From an uncultured Collinsella sp. (GTDB lineage Bacteria; Actinomycetota; Coriobacteriia; Coriobacteriales; Coriobacteriaceae): 64,000 bases of DNA. This document shows, one piece after another, positions 15,888 to 23,693 of the stretch. The translations under genes and the position numbers were made by a program. The notes under the pieces are model-generated. The model was given only the letters and a program-made list of their open reading frames with translations, had not been told where the DNA came from and searched no databases. Numbering within the stretch: position 1 is the stretch's first letter; each line of letters begins with the position of its first letter. The stretch covers positions 24,540-88,539 of the forward strand of contig CAAFGE010000031.1 of assembly GCA_900762355.1 (NCBI GenBank). Reading direction: 5' to 3'.

Positions 15888-16592
15888 CTATCGGGTTGCC
15901 TGGACAAGTTGTTCCAGGGTGCAGCCCTGTTGATAGATGTAGGTAAGGTATTGCGTGCATGCACGATAGGAATCGAAGGTCGTGAGCGCCTGCTCAACGT
16001 TTGTGTATACCTTCCATGCGCCAAAGACCTTATAGTTTTCGCCGTGCTGGACGATAAACTGATGGACATCTTCGTAGGGATAGCCCAAAAAATAGCCAAT
16101 TTCGTGGGGGAACTCGCACATGCACCCCGTATCGCAGTGCCTATTTCGCGCTAGCGCGCAGACGCTGCCGTCATAGGCGCTCTCTGCGGCATTGCTGCTT
16201 GCCAGCGTGATGCGCGCGGCGAGATGCACCAGGGATGCGGGCAGGTTGTGGACATCGTAACCTTCGGCGGCTAGCGCCGTCGTGGCACGGGGGTCGGAGA
16301 GGTATCGCATGAGGTCCGCAGGGCGATACACATAGATGAGCGCTCCGCACGGCCGCCAGACCAAAACGCTCATATGGATTCCGAGTGGCTGGAGCTCGCG
16401 GTTGCATTGGGCTATGACGGCGAGCAGGCGAGAGCGTCGCTCTTCGATATGGGCGGCGCCGGGTTTTCCGTTTTGGTTGGCGTAAACGCCGGGATAGGTA
16501 AAGAGCGAAGCCGGCTTGATACCTGCGAGCGTAGGGGAGCAGTTGCGCACGACAGCCGTTTGGTATGTTGGGATGTCAATGGTTCGAGTCAC
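15888..16592 (-). CDS. DUF3793 family protein
   Basis: 234 residues. Family text is visible: LFTYPG near the start, RLLAVIAQCNRELQPLGIHMSVLVWRPCGALIYVYRP in the middle, then FPHEIGYFLGYPYEDVHQFIVQHGENYKVFGAWKVY, which carries the conserved HEIG(Y/F)FLGYP motif. Four or five Cys lie around CALARNRHCDTGCMCEFPHE. The family is of unknown function. It is commonly beside flavodoxin genes in anaerobes, as here, so a redox or iron-linked role is a reasonable guess only. GAAAGGAGCATCGTG is the start context. Confidence 0.85.
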   Translation of the reverse strand: MTRTIDIPTYQTAVVRNCSPTLAGIKPASLFTYPGVYANQNGKPGAAHIEERRSRLLAVIAQCNRELQPLGIHMSVLVWRPCGALIYVYRPADLMRYLSDPRATTALAAEGYDVHNLPASLVHLAARITLASSNAAESAYDGSVCALARNRHCDTGCMCEFPHEIGYFLGYPYEDVHQFIVQHGENYKVFGAWKVYTNVEQALTTFDSYRACTQYLTYIYQQGCTLEQLVQATR

Positions 16593-16685
16593 GATGCTCC
16601 TTTCGGGTCCTCAGTTGTTAGCCTAGGAAAACTTATACACGAAAGTAAGCCATGGTCAACAAAAAAGTTTGAAGAGGGAAACTAA

Positions 16686-16738
16686 TTGACCGAACGGACA
16701 CGATTTTGGGTTAAGATGAGGACACCCCATGGGGGTAT
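16686..16738 (+). promoter_or_regulatory. Promoter with CsoR-like GC-rich palindrome
   Basis: TTGACC (16686-16691) and TAAGAT (16712-16717) with a long, 20-bp gap. Just downstream, at 16722-16738, is ACACCCCATGGGGGTAT. A C-tract/G-tract palindrome with flanking A/T is typical of CsoR-type copper repressor operators. Position over the start of transcription suits repression. Confidence 0.5.
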
Positions 16739-16767
16739 CTAGATAGTGCTACTTGAAAGGGGAACGC

Positions 16768-17151
16768 ATGAGCGACTTGCTCAACCCTGCGAATCTCATC
16801 GTGTTGGCCGTCATTGCCGTCGGCATGTTTTTTGGACTGCGTCGCATTGTCGCTTCGACACACGGAAAGAGCTGCTGCAGCGATGGCGCGAGCGGTAAGA
16901 AGGCCAAAAAGGTTGTTGTGGTGGATACCGATGCATCGCACTATCCCTATAGCGATGAGCTGCTCATCGGCGGCATGAGCTGTGACGGCTGCGCTCAGAA
17001 CGTAGCCAATGCCCTCAATGCGCTGGATGGCGTGTGGGCAACGGTGACGTATGCGGACCACACAGCGCGCGTGCGCTCCAAGCGGCCGATCGATCGCGGT
17101 GTCCTTGAGGCTGCCGTGAGAGATGCGGGTTACTACGTCATGACGCTGTAG
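16768..17151 (+). CDS. Membrane-anchored heavy-metal-associated (HMA) domain protein
   Basis: 127 residues from ATG 16768 (AAAGGGGAACGC upstream). An N-terminal hydrophobic helix at about 9-26 (LIVLAVIAVGMFFGLRRIV) is followed by a CC motif in GKSCCSDGASGKK, as in FeoB-associated Cys-rich proteins. The C-terminal 70 residues are an HMA domain with metal-binding GGMSCDGCAQNVANALNAL (MxCxxC) and ending VRDAGYYVMTL. It probably binds Cu(I) or a similar ion at the membrane. The CsoR-like operator upstream supports copper control. There is no P-type ATPase next to it. Confidence 0.85.
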   Translation: MSDLLNPANLIVLAVIAVGMFFGLRRIVASTHGKSCCSDGASGKKAKKVVVVDTDASHYPYSDELLIGGMSCDGCAQNVANALNALDGVWATVTYADHTARVRSKRPIDRGVLEAAVRDAGYYVMTL

Positions 17152-17177
17152 GCCTTGCCTTGGATGCGCGTCCTTGT

Positions 17178-17603
17178 CTAGGCTCGTCCGCGTAGCTCGA
17201 TGTCCTGGATGTCGTCGAAGTCGATGGCGATATCTTTGAGCTTGAGGAGTTTGAAAGCAGGGAGCGCCTCGTCGAGGATGCCGGTGCGGCTGCGATAGCC
17301 GTATGTATCGTAATAGGTGACACGAACCAAGTCGCCGCGCTTGAGGCCCTCGAGCTTTTTCGAAAGTTCGAGGGCTTTTTCTTCTGTGAGTTCGCATTTT
17401 GGCTCGGCGGTGATCTCTTGTTTACGCACGAGCTCGTAGTATCCCGTGAGGGCGGCAAAGGGCATAAACTGCGCGGCGCGGTTGGCGCGCACGGCACCGT
17501 TGGCAGTGAGCTTGGGGTCGGCGGAGCGACGTCTTCCCTCGGGGTCCGCTAGGCGTTCAAAAGGTGTCGGTGGCCGCATCGGCTGTTGTTGGGACTTAGG
17601 CAC
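17178..17603 (-). CDS. YolD-like family protein
   Basis: 141 residues from a GTG at 17603 behind GGAGG with five-base spacing, inside the end of the polymerase gene (8-bp overlap, so coupled translation). Contains NRAAQFMPFAALTGYYELVRKQE, which matches the YolD family's 'RAaiFmPFdAL.Gy...l' core. YolD proteins accompany UvrX/UmuC-type Y-family polymerases in Firmicutes and are thought to play a UmuD-like accessory part. The gene neighbourhood fits that exactly. Confidence 0.82.
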   Translation of the reverse strand: MPKSQQQPMRPPTPFERLADPEGRRRSADPKLTANGAVRANRAAQFMPFAALTGYYELVRKQEITAEPKCELTEEKALELSKKLEGLKRGDLVRVTYYDTYGYRSRTGILDEALPAFKLLKLKDIAIDFDDIQDIELRGRA

Positions 17604-19101
17604 GATGTCCTCCTACCTGATCGTTGCGTTCGCGCGCGGTGGCGCCGGCGGTAAAGCTCAGCCCCTTAACCAGCGCGTTCTTGCCGTATTTGCCTTTCAC
17701 GGCCAGCACGGCGCGTGCCAGGTCGCGCTCGCGCTCATCGGCCTCGATATCGCTGAACAGATCGATGGTGGCAAATTCCTCGGGCATGAGGTTGCCAAAT
17801 CCCAGATTGATGCGCTTGACCGGTCGTTTGGGATCGACAGTCTGCGCCCAGAGCTCATCGAAATAGCCCATGATCTTCTTGAACGAATTGGTACGCTCGG
17901 GCAGCTTTCGCGAGGCGTTGGAGTGCGCAAAGAGTGCGGCATAGCCACCGCGCGGTTTGCCGCCATGCTCTCCCACAAAGATGTCATCGATTGCCTGCGC
18001 TTCGCGCACCAGGCGACGCCGTTCGTCATCGCGCTGGACGGGCTTGGGCGCACGGGGCGCGAGCTCGGGGCCGGCGGTTGCGGTGGGTTCGATACTCGAT
18101 GTGCTCGAGCGCAGGTGCCCGCATCCGTCCACATACTGCGCTGTACCGCTGGCGTCGAGGCGGCGTATGTCGGCGCGTTCGCTCGCGTAGCCCACAAAGA
18201 GCGAGATGCTGTCGCAGACCACGTGCTTATCGACCAAGTCTAAAACGGCGTTGTCGACCATCTCGCGCAAGACGGTATAGGCCTGTTCGTAGGCATAACC
18301 CTTCGAGAGCACCTGTCCTGTGGTGGTCGAAGTTGCTTGCGGGCGATAGGCTTGGATATCGGCGATGGTTGTCGGCTCGCGTCCGAAGGCGTGGTCGATG
18401 AGATATTCGGCATTGACGCCGAGTTCGTCGTAGAGCAGGTTCTCGTCGAGTGCGGCGACGCCCATCAGGTCGTAGACGCCGTATTTCTCGAGACGGGCCG
18501 CCACGCCGGGCCCGATGCCCCAGATGTCGGTGATGGGACGATGGCGCCAGATCTCCTTGCGAAAGGTCTCCTCGTCGAGTATGCCGATGCGGCTGGGTAC
18601 GTGCTTGGCAGTAATGTCGAGCGCTACCTTGGCCTGGAATAGGTTGGGGCCGATGCCGACCGTTGCCGTGATGCCGGTGCGTGCCAGGACCTCGTCGCGC
18701 AACATGCAGGCGAAGCCTTCCGCATCGGTGTGATAGAGGTCCAGATAGGGCGTCACGTCGATAAAGCATTCGTCGATTGAATAGACGTGAATGTCTTGCG
18801 GACTCACGTATTCCAGGTAGATACCGTAGATTTGCGCCGATACCTCCATGTAGTGCTGCATGCGCGGTACGGCTTTAATGTAGTCGATGCCGTCGGGAAT
18901 CTCGAACAGACGGCAGCGGTTATGTATCCCGAGGTCCTTCATGGCCTGTGTGATGGCGAGGCAGATGGTCGTGCGTCCGCGCGATTCGTCGGCAACGACC
19001 AGGCACGTAGTGAGTGGGTCGAGTCCACGGTCGACGCACTCGACGCTGGCGTAAAACGTCTTAAGGTCGATGCAGATATAGGTGTGACGCTCGTGCCCCA
19101 C
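17596..19101 (-). CDS. Y-family DNA polymerase (UmuC/UvrX/ImuB-like), SOS-controlled
   Basis: 501 residues. Translesion polymerase: TYICIDLKTFYASVECVDRG carries the first catalytic Asp and the steric-gate region, and VYSIDECFIDVTPYL carries the catalytic Asp-Glu pair. The HhH-like region TDIWGIGPGVAARLEKYGVYDLMGVA and a little-finger domain follow. I place the start at GTG 19101, four to five bases after GGGAGG, instead of the TTG at 19173. The TTG is itself the start of a -35 box, and the -10 and LexA-like box lie between the two. The YolD gene overlaps the 3' end. It makes error-prone repair synthesis after DNA damage. Confidence 0.9.
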   Translation of the reverse strand: MGHERHTYICIDLKTFYASVECVDRGLDPLTTCLVVADESRGRTTICLAITQAMKDLGIHNRCRLFEIPDGIDYIKAVPRMQHYMEVSAQIYGIYLEYVSPQDIHVYSIDECFIDVTPYLDLYHTDAEGFACMLRDEVLARTGITATVGIGPNLFQAKVALDITAKHVPSRIGILDEETFRKEIWRHRPITDIWGIGPGVAARLEKYGVYDLMGVAALDENLLYDELGVNAEYLIDHAFGREPTTIADIQAYRPQATSTTTGQVLSKGYAYEQAYTVLREMVDNAVLDLVDKHVVCDSISLFVGYASERADIRRLDASGTAQYVDGCGHLRSSTSSIEPTATAGPELAPRAPKPVQRDDERRRLVREAQAIDDIFVGEHGGKPRGGYAALFAHSNASRKLPERTNSFKKIMGYFDELWAQTVDPKRPVKRINLGFGNLMPEEFATIDLFSDIEADERERDLARAVLAVKGKYGKNALVKGLSFTAGATARERNDQVGGHRA

Positions 19102-19130
19102 GCGTCCTCCCATCAAACACATGTTCTTAT

Positions 19131-19173
19131 CGAATGCATGTTCGATAATACCCACTTGCGCGGACATCGTCAA
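19131..19173 (-). promoter_or_regulatory. SOS promoter: consensus sigma-70 boxes plus LexA-type operator
   Basis: Reading the minus strand: TTGACG (19173-19168), exactly 17 bp, TATTAT (19150-19145), then immediately CGAACATGCATTCG (19144-19131). The last differs by one base from the Gram-positive LexA consensus CGAACNNNNGTTCG. The operator sits over the expected start of transcription, 30 bases before the chosen GTG start. Confidence 0.8.
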
Positions 19174-19178
19174 AACCA

Positions 19179-19195
19179 GTCCCTTTTTGGCAGGT
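19179..19195 (-). repeat. Module of dispersed repeat family B
   Basis: On the minus strand ACCTGCCAAAAAGGGAC, identical over 17 bases to 63787-63803 and sharing both halves with the hairpin at 19859-19920. Confidence 0.7.
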
Positions 19196-19271
19196 ATGGT
19201 CGTGCGGCTGCATCGGGTTTTAACGCAGCTCTAAAGAGCGCGAAACAGCTCGGAAAACCTCGCTTCGTAGC

Positions 19272-19847
19272 ATGAGCCTAACGATTGATACCGCCTATAC
19301 GCACGGAAGGGTTGTGGAAACGATGGTCAACTATGGGTTTGGTATGCCGACGCGCCTTGTTGCGGATGGAGATGTGGCTCGCTGGTGTGGACGATTGGTC
19401 GCTCACTACGGAGGTACCAAGGCGCTGGTCGTGCTGGGCGGTGACAAGCATACGCGCGATGAGCTTGTCTCGGCGGCGCTCGGCTCGCTTGATCGAGCCC
19501 TGCTCGAGCGCGTGCTTTTTCGCTGCGGCTCGGTTGAGGGCGACGGGGGAGACGAGCTGATCGACGAAGCCGTGGCCCTGGCGACCGACGAAGGCGTGGA
19601 CTTTGTCCTGGCGATTGGCGATGCCGATACGGCTGGCTTTGCGCGCGAGCTCGCGCGGCGCATGGCGGCGCTCGATGCCGGCGAAGACGGCTTTGTGCCT
19701 TATGGATGCATTGTCTCGGAGGGCAAGGTGCCTGCCGTCGTGGGAGCCGGCGAGGTTCCCGTTTTTGCCATTATCGCTCCCGAACTGCTTGAGGGCATTG
19801 GGTCTCCTCTGCGCGAGTTGCTCGGCAGCGTGTGCGCCGCGGCCTAA
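19272..19847 (+). CDS. N-terminal-domain-only iron-containing alcohol dehydrogenase homologue
   Basis: 191 residues. The text VNYGFGMPTRLVADGDVARW, then TKALVVLGGDKHTRDEL and DEAVALATDEGVDFVLAIGDADTAGFARELA, follows the NAD(P)-binding half of Fe-dependent alcohol dehydrogenases. The normal family length is about 380-400 residues, and the metal-binding helical half is absent. The glycine-rich GGGS(V/P)-D motif, normally at the cofactor site, reads GDADTAG, so cofactor binding may be lost. It ends in a clean stop followed by a hairpin, not in obvious decayed sequence. The start is uncertain: ATG 19272 lacks a ribosome site, while GTG 19314 or ATG 19323 follow GGAAGG. Confidence 0.6.
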   Translation: MSLTIDTAYTHGRVVETMVNYGFGMPTRLVADGDVARWCGRLVAHYGGTKALVVLGGDKHTRDELVSAALGSLDRALLERVLFRCGSVEGDGGDELIDEAVALATDEGVDFVLAIGDADTAGFARELARRMAALDAGEDGFVPYGCIVSEGKVPAVVGAGEVPVFAIIAPELLEGIGSPLRELLGSVCAAA

Positions 19848-19858
19848 TATCCGCCAGG

Positions 19859-19920
19859 AAGGGACAGGTTTATTTTGGCAGGTAAAGCGTTTGACCTGCC
19901 AAAAGAAACCTGTCCCTTTT
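19859..19920. repeat. Family B hairpin repeat (also possible terminator)
   Basis: 25-bp inverted repeat with one mismatch (arms 19859-19883 and 19894-19918, 10-base loop), ending in CCCTTTT. The arms carry AGGGACAGGTTT and TTTTGGCAGGT modules found again at 63787-63821 and, in part, at 19179-19195. Confidence 0.85.
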
Positions 19921-20045
19921 GGTCGGTTGCCGTTTGGGGGCCGATTGGCAACGCTCGCTGATTACGGTCTTGACCTGCGCTAGAATAGGGGCATCTGATT
20001 ATCCGGGCGCATGGAGGTATGCGCCCGTATGTTGAGGAGGACTTT

Positions 20046-21740
20046 ATGGCAACTGTTGCCGCACCTATCGACGCTACGTCGACCGCCGCTTGGAAGGCGC
20101 TCGAGGCCCATCAGGAGAAGCTCGAGGCCGAGGGTATCGACCTTAAGGCATGGTTCGCTGCCGATGCGGAGCGCGTAAACAAGCTGAGCTTTGACGCCGG
20201 CGACCTGCACTTCGACCTGTCCAAGAACCTGGTGACCGATGAGACCGTCAAGCTGCTGTGCGATCTTGCCCGCGAGGTGAAGCTCGAGGAGCGCCGCGAC
20301 GCCATGTTCTCCGGCGAGCACATCAACACCACCGAGGACCGCGCCGTCCTGCACACCGCGCTGCGCCGCCCGGCAACCGAGAAGGGCCAGCTCATCGTCG
20401 ACGGCCAGGATGTCGTCGCCGACGTGCACGAGGTTCTCGACCGCATGTACGCCTTCGCCGAGCGCGTGCGCTCCGGTGAGTGGAAGGGCGTAACCGGTAA
20501 GAAGATCGAGCACCTGGTGTCCATCGGCATTGGCGGCTCCGACCTGGGCCCGGTCATGGCTTACGAGGCCCTGCGCCCCTATGCCGACGCCGGTATCGAC
20601 TGCCGCTATATCTCCAACATCGACCCCAACGACCAGGCCGAGAAGCTCAAGGGTTTGGATCCCGAGACCACGCTCGTGATCATCGTCTCCAAGACCTTCA
20701 CCACGCTCGAGACCCTCACCAACGCTCGCGAGGTCAAGACCTGGATGCTCGAGCAGCTCAAGGCTCAGGGCGCCATCGACGGCTCCGATGAACAGAACGC
20801 CAAGGCCGTGGCCAAGCACTTCGTCGCTGTTTCCACCGCGCTCGAGAAGGTTGAGGCCTTCGGCATCGACCCCGCCAACGCCTTCGGCTTCTGGAACTGG
20901 GTCGGCGGCCGCTACTCCGTCGACTCCGCCGTGGGCCTGTCGCTGATCGTCGTGCTCGGCCCCGAGCGTTTCCAGCAGTTCCTTGAGGGCTTCCACGCCA
21001 TCGACGAGTACTTCTGCAACACCCCGCTCGAGAACAACGCCGTCGCGCTGATGGGCCTGCTCAACGTCTGGTACGTCAACTTCTTCGGTTCCAAGAGCCA
21101 CGCCGTGCTTCCGTACTGCCAGTACCTGCACCGTTTCCCGGCCTACCTGCAGCAGCTCACCATGGAGTCCAACGGCAAGCACGTCCGCTGGGACGGCAGC
21201 GCCGTGACCTCCGACACCGGTGAGATCTTCTGGGGCGAGCCCGGCACCAACGGTCAGCACGCCTTCTACCAGCTGCTGCACCAGGGCACCGTGGTGGTCC
21301 CGGCCGACTTTATCGCTTTCGCCAACACTGCCAACCCCGCAACCGACAGCGGCCAGGATGTCCACGAGCTGTTCCTGGGCAACTTCCTGGCCCAGACCAA
21401 GGCGCTCGCCTTTGGTAAGACGGCCGATGAGGTGCGCGCCGAGGGCACGCCCGAGCAGATCGTCCCGGCCCGCTGCTTCGAGGGCAACCGTCCGACGACT
21501 TCGATCTTCGGTGACACGCTGACCCCGTTTGCGCTCGGCGAGCTCATCGCCCTGTACGAGCACATCACGTTTGTCGAGGGCACGGTCTGGGGCATCGACT
21601 CCTACGACCAGTGGGGCGTCGAGCTGGGCAAGCAGCTTGCCAAGCAGATTACCCCGGCCTTCCACGACGACGCCGCCAAGGCCGAGCAGGATGCTTCGAC
21701 TCAAGCGCTTATCGAGTTCTATCGCGCGCATCGCAAGTAG
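20046..21740 (+). CDS. pgi: Glucose-6-phosphate isomerase
   Basis: 564 residues. Interconverts glucose-6-P and fructose-6-P in glycolysis. Visible family text: VSIGIGGSDLGPVMAYEAL (first SIS-like phosphate site), VIIVSKTFTTLETLTNAR, and GGRYSVDSAVGLSLIVVLG with the catalytic Glu/Arg region. HQGTVVVPADFIAF carries the ring-opening His region, and DSYDQWGVELGKQLA the active-site Lys-side motif. Length matches long bacterial Pgi forms. GAGGAGG lies just before the ATG. Strong, highly biased codon use suggests high expression. Monocistronic, terminator at 21770-21803. Confidence 0.97.
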   Translation: MATVAAPIDATSTAAWKALEAHQEKLEAEGIDLKAWFAADAERVNKLSFDAGDLHFDLSKNLVTDETVKLLCDLAREVKLEERRDAMFSGEHINTTEDRAVLHTALRRPATEKGQLIVDGQDVVADVHEVLDRMYAFAERVRSGEWKGVTGKKIEHLVSIGIGGSDLGPVMAYEALRPYADAGIDCRYISNIDPNDQAEKLKGLDPETTLVIIVSKTFTTLETLTNAREVKTWMLEQLKAQGAIDGSDEQNAKAVAKHFVAVSTALEKVEAFGIDPANAFGFWNWVGGRYSVDSAVGLSLIVVLGPERFQQFLEGFHAIDEYFCNTPLENNAVALMGLLNVWYVNFFGSKSHAVLPYCQYLHRFPAYLQQLTMESNGKHVRWDGSAVTSDTGEIFWGEPGTNGQHAFYQLLHQGTVVVPADFIAFANTANPATDSGQDVHELFLGNFLAQTKALAFGKTADEVRAEGTPEQIVPARCFEGNRPTTSIFGDTLTPFALGELIALYEHITFVEGTVWGIDSYDQWGVELGKQLAKQITPAFHDDAAKAEQDASTQALIEFYRAHRK

Positions 21741-21769
21741 TCTTTACGGCTGAGTTGGCTTATGGCTGA

Positions 21770-21803
21770 AAGGGGCCCGTATCCGTTGGGATACGGGCCC
21801 CTT
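21770..21803 (+). terminator. Intrinsic terminator of pgi
   Basis: Perfect 15-bp stem AAGGGGCCCGTATCC and its complement around GTTG, followed by a short T-rich tail. Confidence 0.88.
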
Positions 21804-21976
21804 GCTATTTGGATAGGATGGAATGTATCGGGAGGCGCCTCGACGGGCATCGCAATCGTCGAAGGCGCGCCGTTCATGTTTGGGACAATATGACATTTTT
21901 CCCGTTGCAAACAGCGCCGCCGTGGGTGTTCTGTATGATGGCTCAGACAAGGTTGTTCAATGACAGGGAGGCATAT

Positions 21977-22819
21977 ATGGCAATCAAAGCCATCGCAATG
22001 GATATCGACGGTACGCTCACCAACGACCAAAAGGTCATCAGCCCGCGTACGCGCGAGAAGCTGCTCGCGACGCAGGAGTCGGGCATTAAGCTCATCTTGG
22101 CTTCGGGCCGTCCCGCATGGGGGTTGCACGCCTTGGCGCAGGAGCTCGACCTTCAAAACCATGACGGTCTGCTAGTTGCCTTTAATGGCGCGCATGTGGT
22201 CGACGCTCAGACCGATGAGGTCCTTTTTGACCAGGCCATGCCGGCTGACGAGCTGCACCGTCTGATTGATCATCTGCGCAATTTCGACGTGATCCCTATG
22301 ATTTCGCTCGGTCGCGATTTGCACGTCGAGGACTCGTACCATTGCATGATCACGCTGCCTGACGGCTTGCAGAAGAATATCGTCAAGTATGAGCGCGATG
22401 CGTGCGATCTTAAGATTCGCGAGGTCGAGAGCTTGCATGAGGTCGTGGACACTTATCCCGTGGACAAGCTGCTGACGGCGGGTGATCCGACCTACCTGCA
22501 GGCGCATTACGAGGAGATGTATGCGCCCTTTACCCAGACGCTTTCGGGCATGTTTACGGCCGACTGGTACTTTGAGTACACGGCGCCCGGTATCGACAAA
22601 GCCCGTGCGCTCGAGGGTGCCCTGCCCAAGCTCGGTATCGATGCCAGCGAGGTCGTCTCGTTTGGCGACGGCCAGAACGACAAGTCCATGATTGAGTGGG
22701 CCGGCACCGGTGTTGCCATGGGCAACGCCGTCGATGAGGTTAAGGCAGTTGCCCAGATGGTAACCGCCAATAACAACGAAGACGGTATTGCAGTGGCGCT
22801 GGATAAGCTGCTGGGTTAG
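21977..22819 (+). CDS. Cof-type HAD-IIB family phosphatase
   Basis: 280 residues from ATG 21977 (CAGGGAGG upstream). HAD motif I is IAMDIDGTLTND (Asp10/Asp12 region), motif II LILASGRPAWG, motif III Lys in DKARALEGALPKLG, and motif IV VVSFGDGQNDKSMIEWAG. The large C2B cap lies between motifs II and III, as in Cof/YidA proteins. These dephosphorylate sugar phosphates or cofactors with broad specificity. The substrate is not predictable. Confidence 0.92.
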   Translation: MAIKAIAMDIDGTLTNDQKVISPRTREKLLATQESGIKLILASGRPAWGLHALAQELDLQNHDGLLVAFNGAHVVDAQTDEVLFDQAMPADELHRLIDHLRNFDVIPMISLGRDLHVEDSYHCMITLPDGLQKNIVKYERDACDLKIREVESLHEVVDTYPVDKLLTAGDPTYLQAHYEEMYAPFTQTLSGMFTADWYFEYTAPGIDKARALEGALPKLGIDASEVVSFGDGQNDKSMIEWAGTGVAMGNAVDEVKAVAQMVTANNNEDGIAVALDKLLG

Positions 22820-22842
22820 AATCGCCGATTAATGCATGGTTT

Positions 22843-22868
22843 GGGCGCCTGCTTGCGGGCGCCCTTTT
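22843..22868 (+). terminator. Terminator between the two HAD genes
   Basis: GGGCGCC / GGCGCCC stem with an eight-base loop followed by TTTTGTT, 16 bases before the next GTG start. Confidence 0.72.
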
Positions 22869-22883
22869 GTTAGGGAGGGTGCC

Positions 22884-23543
22884 GTGTCCGCATTTCCGTT
22901 CGACGCCGTTATCTTTGACATGGACGGTGTCATTGTCGATACCGAGTATTACTACCTGGGCGAGACTGCCGCGTTTGCCAAGGAGCTTGGGCTTAACCTG
23001 ACTCAAGAGGAGTTGAATGGGCAAGTCGGTACCTCGCATCAGTTCTTCCTGCATATGCTGGTCGATTGGTTTGAGCGCGCCGGTAAGGGGCATTTCACTG
23101 GCGAGGAAGCGTTGGCCCGTTGGGACGAGTGGGCGCATAAGCGTCCGCGCGACTATCAGGCTTTGATTAACCCAGGCGCCGTGGATACGATTCGAGAGCT
23201 GCCGCGCCGTGGCGTTCGCGTGGCGCTTGCCAGCTCGTCTCCCATGGATAGCATCGAGGAAGTGCTCAACGCGTGCGGGCTGTCGGATGCCTTTGAGTAT
23301 GTGGTGAGCGGCGAGCAGTTTAAGGAGAGTAAGCCCGAGCCCGACATCTACCTGCATGCGCTGGACCTGCTGGGGCTGCCCGCGAATCGCTGCTGCTGCG
23401 TTGAGGATTCGGTGCCTGGCATCACTGCCGGCAAGCGCGCCGGTCTGACAGTCATCGCCAAGCGCGAGGAGCGCTTTGGCTTTAGTCAGGACTCCGCGGA
23501 TAAGATTATCGATCAGCTGCCGGACCTGCTGGAACTCGCGTAA
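22884..23543 (+). CDS. HAD-IA family hydrolase (beta-phosphoglucomutase/phosphatase-like)
   Basis: 219 residues from a GTG at 22884 (TAGGGAGGGTGCC upstream). Motif I is VIFDMDGVIVDTE, motif II VALASSSPMDSIEEVL, motif III Lys in SKPEPDIYLHALDLLGL, and motif IV CCCVEDSVPGITAGKRAG. The small helical C1 cap between motifs I and II fits the beta-phosphoglucomutase/GPH subgroup. It acts on a small phosphorylated metabolite, unknown. A clear terminator-like hairpin (23628-23666) follows. Confidence 0.9.
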   Translation: MSAFPFDAVIFDMDGVIVDTEYYYLGETAAFAKELGLNLTQEELNGQVGTSHQFFLHMLVDWFERAGKGHFTGEEALARWDEWAHKRPRDYQALINPGAVDTIRELPRRGVRVALASSSPMDSIEEVLNACGLSDAFEYVVSGEQFKESKPEPDIYLHALDLLGLPANRCCCVEDSVPGITAGKRAGLTVIAKREERFGFSQDSADKIIDQLPDLLELA

Positions 23544-23627
23544 GAGCGCGTTAGTTGCGCGTTTTTCGGGTCCGATGAGTAAATACCCGACATTTTGGTG
23601 CGACACCTAGCATACTTTAAGCTAATG

Positions 23628-23666
23628 CGGGCTTAAGGACTTGTTGAATGCCCTTAAGCCCGTTTT
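23628..23666 (+). terminator. Hairpin terminator upstream of gntR gene
   Basis: 11-bp stem CGGGCTTAAGG / CCTTAAGCCCG, then TTTT. It closes the HAD gene or attenuates the regulator gene that starts 28 bases later. Confidence 0.78.
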
Positions 23667-23693
23667 AGACGTAATTGCGCTGGGAGAGGGTAT

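Noticed and set aside
17596..19173. TTG start at 19173 for the Y-family polymerase
   Set aside because: This TTG is the first half of a -35 hexamer, and the -10 and LexA-like box lie inside the extension.
19980..21731. 583-codon open frame opposite pgi
   Set aside because: Antisense shadow of pgi; no recognisable domain.
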